The position numbers and the translations under genes were made by a program. This document shows positions 25,131-33,836 of a DNA stretch of 39,123 bases, one piece after another (position 1 is the first letter of the stretch; each line of letters begins with the position of its first letter). Source of the DNA: Polyangiaceae bacterium (lineage in GTDB: Bacteria; Myxococcota_A; Polyangia; Polyangiales; Polyangiaceae); contig JAICQO010000064.1 of NCBI GenBank assembly GCA_025937835.1, forward strand, positions 1 through 39,123, written 5' to 3'. The notes below the pieces were generated by a model. The model was given only the letters and a program-made list of their open reading frames with translations. It had not been told where the DNA came from and did not search any database.

Positions 25131-26291
25131 ATGAGGATCGTCCATACAAGCGATTGGCATGTTGGCCGCAGATGGAGGAACATCTCACGACTTGACGAGA
25201 TGGAGGCCGTCCTCGAACACCTTGCCGGCTTCATCGAGCGCGAGGCGGTCGACCTCGTGCTGCACACTGGGGACATCTTCGACAGTCGCAATCCGCCCGC
25301 CGACGCCGAGCGTCTCGTAAATCACTTTTTCGTTCGCGTTGGCCGTGCCGGGGCCCACATGGTGGTGATCGCCGGCAATCATGACGATCCGCAGCGACTT
25401 GATGCTCGATCGCCGCTTACCGAGTACGCCAATGTTCAAATCCTAGGCAGACCGCGATCCGCCCAGCACGGCGGCCAGCGCGTCATTACCACTCGCTGCG
25501 GCGACAAGGCTGTCGTTGCGGCGCTCCCGTTTGCGTCGCCCGGGGCCTGGGTTTCCGCCCTGGACCTAGTAGGAGAAGAGGATAGCGCTCGCAGCAAGTA
25601 CGCGCGAATGTTCCAACGCGCAGTCCAGAACCTCTCGCAGCCGTTTCAGGCCGACGCCGTGAATCTCCTGATGGCGCACACCCATCTCGAAGGCGCAGTC
25701 TTCGGTGAGTCCGAGCGTCGCGTACACATCGGCGAGGACTGGGCTGCCACCGCGCAGACGCTACCGACTTCCGCAACTTACATCGCGCTCGGGCACATCC
25801 ACAAGCCACAGAAGGTCAACGGAACGTTGCCGGCTTACTATGCCGGGTCCCCGATCCAGATGGACTTCGGCGAGGTTGGACAGGCGAAGACCTTCGTCGT
25901 CGTCACGGCGAAGCCAGGCAAGCCGGCGCAGATCGAGCACATCAAGTACGACGGCGGCATCCCGCTGGTGGATCTCCGGGTCACACTGGAAGAACTCGAT
26001 AGACTCGCTGGTCAGCATCGCGCCGGTTGTTGGCTGCGCGTGACGGTTCCTCTCGTCGAGAACGATCCGGATCTCAACCGCAAGGTTCGTGACTTGCTGC
26101 CCAACGCCCTTATCGTGAAGCCTGAACTACCCCCAACCGAAAAGCAGGCTACGATTCCCCTTGCCGAGGGCGCTTCACCATCGGAACACTACTCGACGTA
26201 CCACCTCCTCGAGTACGACCGCGAACCCGATTCCGAGGCAATTGAAGCTTTCGAACAGCTGTACGCGACCGTGTCAGGCGCGGAGGTCTGA
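25131..26291 (+). CDS. sbcD: SbcD / Mre11-type DNA double-strand-break nuclease
   Basis: This encodes 386 aa with all phosphoesterase motifs of SbcD/Mre11: DWH (8-10), GDIFD (47-51), GNHD (82-85), AHTH (182-185) and GHIH (221-224), which bind two metal ions. The C-terminal part (PVRVTLEELD-like LDRLAGQHR) is the capping and SbcC-contact region. With SbcC it forms the nuclease complex that cleaves DNA ends and hairpins. The gene starts 10 bases after the herA stop with GAGGGA as ribosome-binding site, and sbcC follows after 3 bases. A housekeeping sbcCD pair is expected elsewhere in such a genome, so this is probably an accessory copy. Confidence 0.95.
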   Translation: MRIVHTSDWHVGRRWRNISRLDEMEAVLEHLAGFIEREAVDLVLHTGDIFDSRNPPADAERLVNHFFVRVGRAGAHMVVIAGNHDDPQRLDARSPLTEYANVQILGRPRSAQHGGQRVITTRCGDKAVVAALPFASPGAWVSALDLVGEEDSARSKYARMFQRAVQNLSQPFQADAVNLLMAHTHLEGAVFGESERRVHIGEDWAATAQTLPTSATYIALGHIHKPQKVNGTLPAYYAGSPIQMDFGEVGQAKTFVVVTAKPGKPAQIEHIKYDGGIPLVDLRVTLEELDRLAGQHRAGCWLRVTVPLVENDPDLNRKVRDLLPNALIVKPELPPTEKQATIPLAEGASPSEHYSTYHLLEYDREPDSEAIEAFEQLYATVSGAEV

Positions 26292-26294
26292 GCG

Positions 26295-29200
26295 ATGCGG
26301 CCACGTCATCTTACGGTCGATGGACTCGCCTGCTTCAAAGACAAGCAGGAACTCGATCTGAGCGCGCTTGACCTTTTCGCCATTTCCGGCCCTACGGGCG
26401 CTGGCAAGAGTACGCTCCTCGACGCGCTGACGCTGGCGCTCTACGGCCAAGTGCCGCGTGTTTCAAAACAGGACCGGTCGGAGATGATCTCCGCGTCCCG
26501 TGACCGGGCGAGTGTGCTTCTAGAGTTCCGGGTAGGCGACGACCAGTATCGCATCGCTCGCACGCTTCGACGAGGTGGTGGCCATCAGGTGCGCCTAGAC
26601 AAGCACGACGGTTCCGACTTCACGACCAACCTAGCCGATCAGGTTCGGGAAGCAGACGAGAAGGTGGCCGAGATCCTTGGCCTCGACGCAACGGCCTTCA
26701 TGCAGGCGGTCGTCCTTCCGCAGGGCGAGTTTGCCAGGTTCCTCAAAGCTCAGCCCAGCGAGCGACGAAGCATGCTGCGATCACTCCTGCGTCTAGACTT
26801 CTACGAATCGATGCGAGCGCAAGCCGAACGGATCTCGAACTCGAAGCGAAGCGCGGTCGCAACCACGAGGAAGGTGCTCGCGGACGAATACGCTGGCGTT
26901 ACCGAAGACTCGCTCGACGAGCTGCACCACCGCCACAGCGCCCTTGTAGACACGCTGAAGGAGCTGCGCGAGAGCAGCGACGAGGCGCAAAGAAAGCTCC
27001 TGTCTGTTCGCGAGAAGCACCGGTTGAGCGTTGATCTCACGCGAAACGAAGCGGAGCTCCTCCGGCTGGAGAAAGACGGCAACGAGGTCGCCCGCCTTCG
27101 GGAGCGGGTGCACGCATCCCAACGCGCACAACCCATCGTCTCGCTACTTGATGAGGCGCACCGCGCCGACGCCGAGGCTGAAGATTCCCTCAGGAATCTG
27201 GAACTTGCTCAGAAGCAACAGAGCGAAGCGACCGATGAAAGCGAGCGGGCATCCGTCGCCTTGGAAGACGCTGAAACAGCTACCGAAGATATTGCTGCGC
27301 ATCGCAACCAGATCGCGTTGCTCAATCAGGCTGTCGGCCGCCTTCAAGAGGCTCAGAACCTCGAGGACACGATCGCGCGGCAGGTCGATGAGGCTGACGA
27401 GATCCGTGGCGAGCTGACGGTTCTCGATGGTTGCCTGAAGGACTCACTGATCGCGGAGGAGAATCACTCGCGAGAGATCGAGCAAGCCCGCAACTCGATG
27501 CGAACATCCGGGTACAGCGCAGACATCAATGATCTGCTCGACGGCGTTCGCGAACGGGCGGCCAGGCTCGGATCTGATAGGAGCAAAGCAGCCGAACTCG
27601 CCGGTCGGGTCTCGGAGAAGCAACAGGAAGCCGAAGAAGCTGCGGCGGAATTGGCGACTATCGACAACGCTCTGGAGAAGTTCGCCGACGCTCAGGAGAA
27701 GCACTCGGACGCGATCGAGCGCGCTCGCGAATCTATGCAGGCATCTGGGTACGACGCATTCTTGGACGAGCTGCTCGACGGTGTTCGCGAGCAGGCGACT
27801 GAGCTTGGAACTGCGCGAAGGAACGTCGATGAGACGACCGGCCGGTATTCCGAGAAGGAGGTCGAGATCGAGGAGCTTCGGGACAAGCTCTCGCCGCTCG
27901 AACACGATGTAGAGACTAAGCGCGCAGCCGTGGTGGAAGCGGCGGCCGGCGTCCAGCAAGCAGACGATGCTTTGCAGCACGCGCGCCAACTTGACGCTGC
28001 CAATCACCTTCGCGAAGGGCTCAAGCCCAACGCCCTCTGCCCGGTATGCGAGCGACCTGTTACCTCACCGCCGCCAGCGAACATAACGGCCGAAGTCGAC
28101 TCGGCCAAAAGCCATGTCACCGGCGCGAAGAAGCGGCTCGAGCGGATCGAGACCGAGAACAACACCGCTAAGCAAGCGTGCACTCGGGCGAAGATCAACC
28201 TCGAGGCCGAGGAGAGAAACCTCGCACATCTCGCAACACTTTCCGTCAAGGCACAGGAGCAAGTTGTCGCCAAGGAGGCGGCCCTGCGCAAGTCGCTCGG
28301 CGATGCGGCACCACCCGACGATGTCGCCGTCGAGACATGGATCGCGAACTCCCTCGTATCCTTAGCGATCGCCCGAAAGGCCTACGAGACGGCGAGGAGC
28401 GAGCTCGACGAGGTTGAGCGCGCGCTGCAGCGCGGACAAGCAGAGTCGAAGTCCGCCCAGGTCCGGCACGCCGAGAGACTTCGAACGCGGAGTCGAATCG
28501 AAGACGAGCTCAGAGCCGAGCGAGAAATGCTAGGAGCGTCCGAGAACGGGATCGCTGCCGAAGATAGATCCCTTCGCGGATTACTCGGGGAGCAGGCACC
28601 GTCGGAGGACATTGCGATCGAGACCTGGATCGCGAACTCCGTGTCCTCGTTGGCCGCTGCTCGAAAGGTCCACGACGCGGGTAAGCGAGATCTCGACGAG
28701 GCGGAACGCAAACTGCAGGGAGCACAGTCGGAGTCGAAGCTCGCCGAAACCCGACGAGCGGAAAAGCAGAGGGCCTGGGATCAAGTTAGAATCGAGCTAG
28801 AATCAACCCGCGTGCGGCTGAGCAAACTACGAGCGGAAGTCTCTGCAATCACTACGTCGGACGACCCGGCCGCCGAGGCGGCAGCGCTCGACGACAAGAT
28901 TGAGGCGCTCCAGGGCGCGATGAGGACCGCGGCAACGGTGTCGGCGGATGCTAAAAACCGATTGACCGCAGCCACGGAAGCTCTGAAGCAGAGGGCTGAA
29001 GCAGCCGAGAGGGCAACCCAAGAGGCTCAAGCGCGCGCGTTGCGGCGGGACAAAGCCATCACTGGCGCTGGATTCGAGAACGAGGCGGCGGTGCAGGGTG
29101 CGGTGTTGGAGCCGAATGAGATCGCTGCGCTGGCTGAGCGAATTCGCAAGCACGAGGACGACCTACACGCCGTCAAGCGGCGGCTGCAGGAGTTAGCGGA

Positions 29201-29912
29201 CGCGCTCGGGGACGTTCGAGTCGCCGATGATGACCTTCAAGCGGCCAACGACGCGGCCGTCATTCTGTCTGCCGAGGTTCAGGCGAAGCATGGCGACCAG
29301 AAGACACTCGAGGCCGAGATCGAGCGGATGAAGGAGCGCCTTGAGCGCTCGCTAAAGATACGCGAACAGCTGGCCTCGGACGAGAGCGCGCTCCGCACAT
29401 ACAATCAGATGGCTTCCGACTTGCGCAGCGACAAATTTCAGGCGTACTTGCTGCAGGAAGCTTTCACCGAGCTCGTACGAGGAGCCTCAGCGAGGCTGCT
29501 CACGCTCACCAGCGAACGCTACTCGCTCTTGTACAGGGACGACAACATCGTCGTCGTCGACAACGACAACGCAGGCGAGACGAGGATCAGCGACACCCTG
29601 AGCGGCGGGGAAACATTCCTCACGTCGCTATCGCTTGCGCTGGAGTTAAGCAACCAGGTTCAACGCGCGGCGGGCGCTGTGAATCTCGACAGCCTCTTCA
29701 TCGACGAAGGCTTCGGCACCCTAGATCCGGACACCTTGGCCATCGTTGCAGAAGCGCTCCAGAACCTGCGCGTCGGGGGGCGCATGGTCGGGATCATCAC
29801 GCACATCCCGGAACTGCGCGACGAGTTTCCCCAGCGAATCATCGTGACCAAGCATCAGGGTTACTCGACCGTCGAGGTGCACGGTGCACCGGTCGAGGCA
29901 GTGCATGGCTGA
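26295..29912 (+). CDS. sbcC: SbcC / Rad50-type SMC ATPase with zinc hook
   Basis: This encodes 1205 aa. Walker A is GPTGAGKST (32-40); a Q-loop region lies at about 138-150 (VVLPQGEFARFL). Two long coiled-coil arms (about 180-570 and 600-1010) flank the zinc hook CPVC (582-585). The signature motif TLSGGETF and Walker B LFIDEGFGTLD are near the C-terminus. This is the complete ATPase subunit of the SbcCD/Mre11-Rad50 complex, which tethers and processes DNA ends. Odd: both arms contain recent internal tandem duplications (79-residue units at 360-517 before the hook, 96-residue units at 663-854 after it). It is the last gene of the five-gene operon. It ends 66 bases before the truncated kinase. 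Confidence 0.95.
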   Translation: MRPRHLTVDGLACFKDKQELDLSALDLFAISGPTGAGKSTLLDALTLALYGQVPRVSKQDRSEMISASRDRASVLLEFRVGDDQYRIARTLRRGGGHQVRLDKHDGSDFTTNLADQVREADEKVAEILGLDATAFMQAVVLPQGEFARFLKAQPSERRSMLRSLLRLDFYESMRAQAERISNSKRSAVATTRKVLADEYAGVTEDSLDELHHRHSALVDTLKELRESSDEAQRKLLSVREKHRLSVDLTRNEAELLRLEKDGNEVARLRERVHASQRAQPIVSLLDEAHRADAEAEDSLRNLELAQKQQSEATDESERASVALEDAETATEDIAAHRNQIALLNQAVGRLQEAQNLEDTIARQVDEADEIRGELTVLDGCLKDSLIAEENHSREIEQARNSMRTSGYSADINDLLDGVRERAARLGSDRSKAAELAGRVSEKQQEAEEAAAELATIDNALEKFADAQEKHSDAIERARESMQASGYDAFLDELLDGVREQATELGTARRNVDETTGRYSEKEVEIEELRDKLSPLEHDVETKRAAVVEAAAGVQQADDALQHARQLDAANHLREGLKPNALCPVCERPVTSPPPANITAEVDSAKSHVTGAKKRLERIETENNTAKQACTRAKINLEAEERNLAHLATLSVKAQEQVVAKEAALRKSLGDAAPPDDVAVETWIANSLVSLAIARKAYETARSELDEVERALQRGQAESKSAQVRHAERLRTRSRIEDELRAEREMLGASENGIAAEDRSLRGLLGEQAPSEDIAIETWIANSVSSLAAARKVHDAGKRDLDEAERKLQGAQSESKLAETRRAEKQRAWDQVRIELESTRVRLSKLRAEVSAITTSDDPAAEAAALDDKIEALQGAMRTAATVSADAKNRLTAATEALKQRAEAAERATQEAQARALRRDKAITGAGFENEAAVQGAVLEPNEIAALAERIRKHEDDLHAVKRRLQELADALGDVRVADDDLQAANDAAVILSAEVQAKHGDQKTLEAEIERMKERLERSLKIREQLASDESALRTYNQMASDLRSDKFQAYLLQEAFTELVRGASARLLTLTSERYSLLYRDDNIVVVDNDNAGETRISDTLSGGETFLTSLSLALELSNQVQRAAGAVNLDSLFIDEGFGTLDPDTLAIVAEALQNLRVGGRMVGIITHIPELRDEFPQRIIVTKHQGYSTVEVHGAPVEAVHG
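27372..27845 (+). repeat. Tandem duplication in the ascending SbcC coiled coil (2 x 237 bases)
   Basis: Two adjacent 79-residue units are clearly homologous. For example, HSREIEQARNSMRTSGY and LLDGVRERAARLG of the first unit match HSDAIERARESMQASGY and LLDGVREQATELG of the second, exactly 237 bases apart. Unit boundaries are approximate. Confidence 0.85.
28281..28856 (+). repeat. Tandem duplication in the descending SbcC coiled coil (2 x 288 bases)
   Basis: Two adjacent 96-residue units share phrases such as VAVETWIANSLVSLAIARK and IAIETWIANSVSSLAAARK, with equivalent codons 288 bases apart. They lie on the opposite side of the zinc hook from the 79-residue duplication. Boundaries are approximate. 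Confidence 0.88.
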
Positions 29913-29978
29913 CGGTCTCCCTTCTGGGGTCCGGCTGCGAACCCGGAATCAGCGTTCAGATGCATGCGGAATACGCAG

Positions 29979-30563
29979 TCAGCGCACTCCGCTCACGGGC
30001 GGATATCGGCACAATGCGGTTGCGGTGACGGACGCAAGGGCAGCGCGCACGACGCTGAAGTCGCGAGGGGCAGCAGGCTCGTCAGTGTCGCGATCGACTA
30101 GGACGTTCGCCGGTTTGACGTCGCGGTGTACGACGTTGCGGCGGTGTGCCGCGTCGAGCGCGGCGAGCAACCGGCGAAGCTGTTCGACCCGCCATCGGAG
30201 CGGGCGGCGCGCTTCTCGTCCGACCCGGATGTCGATGAGCATCTGCTCGAGGTTTCGCCCTCCGGGCACCAGCTCGAGGACGATGCCGACCCGATCGGCG
30301 TCGGGCTCCGTGAACCGACCGCGCAGCCCGACGACCGCTGGATGGTCGAACCCATCGAGGGCGTCGACCTCCTTGCGGGACATCGCCTCGACGATCTCGC
30401 GATGCGAGCCCGCGAGGGAGAGGACTTTCACCGCGACGCGTTTGCCGGTCTTCCGGTCATGGGCCTCGTAGACGGCGGCGTACGGGCTGCGTCCAAGCAC
30501 CGCCACGACGTTGTAGCGACCGCGGTCCAGGTCGGGCGGGTCGCTGGAGGTGCGCGTGGTCAT
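29979..30563 (-). pseudogene. Truncated Ser/Thr protein kinase (kinase domain broken in activation segment)
   Basis: This encodes 194 aa. Seen: the N-lobe with VAVKVL (Lys46), a degenerate glycine loop (LGRSPYAAV), the catalytic loop HRDVKPANVLVD (146-157), and DFSVVR (168-173) in place of the DFG motif. The frame then ends about 20 residues later, before the APE motif and the whole C-lobe. The domain is thus cut off in the activation segment, so the protein is very probably inactive. Start ATG 30563 has GGTGAG upstream. The broken end faces the end of sbcC, so the break probably dates from arrival of the neighbouring module. A minimal regulatory fragment cannot be excluded. Confidence 0.72.
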
Positions 30564-30650
30564 GCAGCTCACCATTCTACGCCTCTTACAGCGGACCGAC
30601 ACGAGGACGAGCCGGCGGGCCGCGGGCGACCCGCCGCCGCCGTCGTCAAG

Positions 30651-30875
30651 TCATGCGCCGCGGGCGCGGCGGTCCGCGTCGTCGCGTTCGTCGATGTCGC
30701 GAAGCTGTACTGTCGTAGCGGAATTCGTCGGGAAGTAGTCGAAACGCAGGTTCCAGCTCCTGTCGCGGTTCTCGAAGGCGACGCCGATCCGCGTCCAGAA
30801 CTTCTTCGCGTCGGCTCCCTCGCCGCGCTCCACCACCGCCACGATCTGCTTCATGTTCGTCCGTGCTTTGCTCAT
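30651..30875 (-). CDS. Small conserved-looking protein, 74 aa
   Basis: This starts at ATG 30875 with AAGGAG seven bases upstream, a strong ribosome-binding site, so expression is likely. The sequence is KFWTRIGVAFENRDRSWNLRFDYFPTN flanked by a short helix and an acidic-basic tail (LRDIDERDDADRRARGA). The compact W/F-rich core with a beta pattern resembles small myxobacterial proteins of unknown role. I recognise no family. It lies 87 bases upstream of the kinase remnant on the same strand, and 206 bases downstream of the DUF4365 gene. A longer Arg-rich frame overlapping it is a shadow. Confidence 0.6.
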   Translation of the reverse strand: MSKARTNMKQIVAVVERGEGADAKKFWTRIGVAFENRDRSWNLRFDYFPTNSATTVQLRDIDERDDADRRARGA

Positions 30876-31081
30876 GTCGCGTCTCCTTGCTGCGAGCTGT
30901 CGGCTCGTTCGCCCCACGCGGACCGCGCGACGCTCCTCGACATGGCGGGCTGCTTTCTCGGTGGGCTCCCTCGGGTAAACCGTGAAAGCAGAAGCGCGCC
31001 ACCCGAAGGGCGGGACGTGACGAGGCGCGACGCTCTTCGCGGACCACGAGAACGAGCCGAGGACGCAGACGCGACCGTGAA

Positions 31082-32722
31082 CTACTCGAACATGGACGGG
31101 AGCGCGTCGAATGGAGCAACGGGAGACTCGCCGGCAACGACCGCGCTGGCGCGCGCCAGCAGTTCCGGGAGCCCCGTCTCGGTGGCGCCCGCGGCTACAT
31201 GCGCGGCCAGTTTTCGCGCCTCATCCTTCTTGTCGAGGAGCCACCAGACCTCGACAGCAGCCATCTTTGCTCGGAGTTCTTGCTCGATCGCGTGTGCGCC
31301 GTGGAATTTCTTCGCCGCGAGATCCAGCCGGGCGAGCGACCGCTCGAGCTTTTCCCGGCGACCCTTCGCGAGATCAGGTGTGGATGCGACGATCTTGTCG
31401 CTTTGGAGCGTGTCCTGGATCGTACAGGTCTCGTACACGTACAGCCCCTCGGCAAGCACGAGGTCCAGCTTCAGGGCGTCCGCGACCTTCAGTGCCGTCT
31501 CGAACTCCGTGAGCCATGCGCGGTAGTCCTCTCCAAGCACCACGGCTCCGGCGGCGCGGTGGTCCGCCGTCTTGTCCGCGATCCCCATGGCTTCGGTCAT
31601 TCGATACATCGTGACCTGCTCGAGGAACTCGTGTTGGAGAAGGTGGAAGCGGAGCTCTAGCCAGACGAACGTCGCCTGCACCGCGAGCGGGGCCAACGAC
31701 GGACCGCGCGCCTGGAGCGACTCGACGATCTTGCGTGCAGCCTCGGAAGGCGCGGCGTCGTCGCCGCGCAGCCCCTCGCGTCGAAGCCGTTCGAGCCGAG
31801 CATAGACCGTCGGTACCGCATCGGGGTGCGTGCGCTCTACGTGACGAACGGCCTCGAGGAGTTGCTCGCCTGACAGCAGGCCCATCGAGCGCCGGAGCGT
31901 TGGCTCGAGTAGTGCGCGAAGGGCTTTCCGATCGCCATCAGCGAAGTCGGCCTCCGCGCACATGCGCACGTGGTCCATGGCCGTCGCGTGACGACCGAGC
32001 ATGTACGCCGCGTAGGCGAGCGCTAGCCTGACTTCGGGCGTCAGCGATGCCGGCGGAACCTGATCGCCGAGCGTCAGCACCTGCTGCGCGTGACCGTGTG
32101 CCGCCAAAGCCAGACCGCTCGATGCGAGCAACTTGAGAAGCGCCGTGACGTCGGTCACCTTCTCGATCGCGGGGTCGTAGTGGAAAGCCGCGAGCATGTA
32201 GCCGCCCTGCTTGACCATGAGCAGGCGACGGTCGCGCTCGCGCGTCGCCTCGGCGATCACCTGCTCGTTGATCTGCTTCAGCGCGGCCGCATCCACGACG
32301 TTCTTGAAACGAACGGTGACGGAATCCTGGCTCTGCCAGTCCTTGCCGCTCTTCTCGTACTCCGCGTACACCTCCTCGGCCCACGCGTAGAACAGTGTCT
32401 TCTTCTCGCGTGAGAAAAAGACGTACACCGACCTGGGGCTGTTCAGGAGGTAGTTGAGGTTCGTCCGCTCGACCGAGTAGCTGAACGACCCGTCCTTTTT
32501 AGCTTCCCCGATCGAGGCTTTGAGCTGTGCGTGGAAACGGATGTTCATCGGCCGCTTCGTCTGCGCGATGGCCTCCACCACATAGTCGACGCCGTAGTCA
32601 CGCTCCTTCTCCTCCCGGATCAGGAAGTAGGGGTCCTTGAACGCCGCGCGGAAGGCCTCGCGGTTCTCGGTCTCGCCGACGTGGTCGTCGGTGCGTTCCG
32701 GGAGGTCGTCGAGGTGGCTCAT
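31082..32722 (-). CDS. DUF4365 (PD-D/ExK nuclease-fold) protein with helical-repeat C-terminus
   Basis: This encodes 546 aa. Residues about 20-170 match the DUF4365 pattern: a helix REAFRAAFKDPYFLIREE, then DYGVDYVVEAI (D46) and HAQLKAS (Q66-x-K68). These form a PD-(D/E)xK-type nuclease active site in which Q replaces the second acid. NLNYLLNSPRSVYVFFSREKKTLFYAW follows, also typical. The rest is alpha-helical and TPR-like (about 180-540), a possible sensor or partner-binding region. Its ATG overlaps the UDG-like stop codon (ATGA), so the two are coupled. DUF4365 proteins are often found in defence loci. Nuclease activity is inferred from the fold only. Confidence 0.72.
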   Translation of the reverse strand: MSHLDDLPERTDDHVGETENREAFRAAFKDPYFLIREEKERDYGVDYVVEAIAQTKRPMNIRFHAQLKASIGEAKKDGSFSYSVERTNLNYLLNSPRSVYVFFSREKKTLFYAWAEEVYAEYEKSGKDWQSQDSVTVRFKNVVDAAALKQINEQVIAEATRERDRRLLMVKQGGYMLAAFHYDPAIEKVTDVTALLKLLASSGLALAAHGHAQQVLTLGDQVPPASLTPEVRLALAYAAYMLGRHATAMDHVRMCAEADFADGDRKALRALLEPTLRRSMGLLSGEQLLEAVRHVERTHPDAVPTVYARLERLRREGLRGDDAAPSEAARKIVESLQARGPSLAPLAVQATFVWLELRFHLLQHEFLEQVTMYRMTEAMGIADKTADHRAAGAVVLGEDYRAWLTEFETALKVADALKLDLVLAEGLYVYETCTIQDTLQSDKIVASTPDLAKGRREKLERSLARLDLAAKKFHGAHAIEQELRAKMAAVEVWWLLDKKDEARKLAAHVAAGATETGLPELLARASAVVAGESPVAPFDALPSMFE

Positions 32723-33555
32723 GATTTCCCGAGAGTAGCCTCTACGTCACGGGTCTGTCGCGGGGGCGGTGAGAGTTTCCCGGCGGTCACCTTCCACCGC
32801 TGGTGGCGCGCCCGCCACGCTGCGGAGTGAGATCCAAGACCGGCTGCTTGGCGCGGATGAACGAGGGGGATCACCTCGTAGGCGCGGCCCGCGACCCTCA
32901 CTGCGTGGCGACGACCGTACCTGTCGTCGGCTGCGCCGAAGTCGCCCAACGAGGTCCACCGGCCGTCGAACGCCCTGAGCCAGTGCCGGACCGGCTCGTC
33001 ACCGAGGAGCACCAGCGTTTCGGCGCGCGATTCCTCCAATTCCGCTAGCACGGCCTCCCTCCGGGGAGCGTCCGCGAACGCCTTGGGAACCGGTGGCAGA
33101 TTGACCGGGGGTAGACCGAGTCGCTTGGCGCGAGGCATGTACTCGCGTTCCAGCGCACGCGCCTGTCCTGCGTTCAAGCAGGTATGAGGGACGAGATCGC
33201 AGAGCCACGCCTCGGAGCGAACGCACTGGAGCGGGATGAGGAAGTGCTCGTCGAGCGCCCTGCCGGATGGCCCGTTCATGCTTCCATCGGCGGCCTTGAG
33301 CGTGCCTGCACCGTCTGGCAGCTTGATGCGCGAGACGATTCTGTCCGCGTCGCCTCCGGTCCAAAAGATGGTGGGCTCGCTGGCGACAGCGAGGGCGCGA
33401 ACGAGCAGCGTGCCGCTCAAGTCGAACCACCGCGCATGGACACCACTAGCGTAGACGCCCAGCACGAAGACGCGCTTCGGTTCACGGTCCCGCTGAACAA
33501 CGGCGTGCAGCGGTTCCCCGAACGGATACGTGCCGAGCAACGCGTCGGTCTTCAT
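32719..33555 (-). CDS. Uracil-DNA-glycosylase-superfamily-like protein
   Basis: This encodes 278 aa. Residues FVLGVYASGVHARW (31-44) and the later LVLLGDEPVRHWL and LVHPRQAAG (HPRQ at 233-236) sit where UDG motif A and the HP-containing motif B are found. NGPSGRALDEHFL and WLCDLVPHTC add to a recognisable pattern of a UDG-like family. It probably recognises and removes a damaged or modified base, but substrate specificity cannot be read from the sequence. Start ATG 33555 has TGGAG five bases upstream; an in-frame ATG at 33585 is possible. It lies between the zinc-finger gene (41 bases upstream) and the DUF4365 gene (4-base overlap), in one operon with the helicase. Confidence 0.65.
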   Translation of the reverse strand: MKTDALLGTYPFGEPLHAVVQRDREPKRVFVLGVYASGVHARWFDLSGTLLVRALAVASEPTIFWTGGDADRIVSRIKLPDGAGTLKAADGSMNGPSGRALDEHFLIPLQCVRSEAWLCDLVPHTCLNAGQARALEREYMPRAKRLGLPPVNLPPVPKAFADAPRREAVLAELEESRAETLVLLGDEPVRHWLRAFDGRWTSLGDFGAADDRYGRRHAVRVAGRAYEVIPLVHPRQAAGLGSHSAAWRARHQRWKVTAGKLSPPPRQTRDVEATLGKS

Positions 33556-33596
33556 CGCGGCTCCAGTGGACGACTTCGATGGCATGCCGCCGGTGC

Positions 33597-33836
33597 TCAA
33601 AGGGCCTCCACGGCGGCAAGATCGCGCTTCGTCTGCTCCAGAACGTCGCGGAAGCAGCTCGTACAAAACCGACGCGTCGACGCGAACTTCTTCGTCGCCT
33701 GCGGGACGTCGTAGCACTTGACGCCCATCGCGATGTCGTCGTCGCAGCGGCTGCAAGGCGAACTCCTGCCGGCGACCGCGCTGCGCGGCCGCCCGAGCGA
33801 CGAGCCGATGAGCGATGGCGTCTTACCCCTGGGCAT
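33597..33836 (-). CDS. Small zinc-finger protein, 79 aa
   Basis: Two cysteine pairs (CSRC and CTSC, about 26 residues apart) make a four-cysteine zinc-binding module; MGVKCYDVP adds a fifth cysteine. The N-terminus is basic and Ser/Pro-rich and the C-terminus is a charged helix (RDVLEQTKRDLAAVEAL). It is likely a small DNA- or protein-binding adaptor. Its start overlaps the helicase stop by 14 bases, so it is translated as part of the helicase operon. There is no family name I can support. Confidence 0.65.
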   Translation of the reverse strand: MPRGKTPSLIGSSLGRPRSAVAGRSSPCSRCDDDIAMGVKCYDVPQATKKFASTRRFCTSCFRDVLEQTKRDLAAVEAL

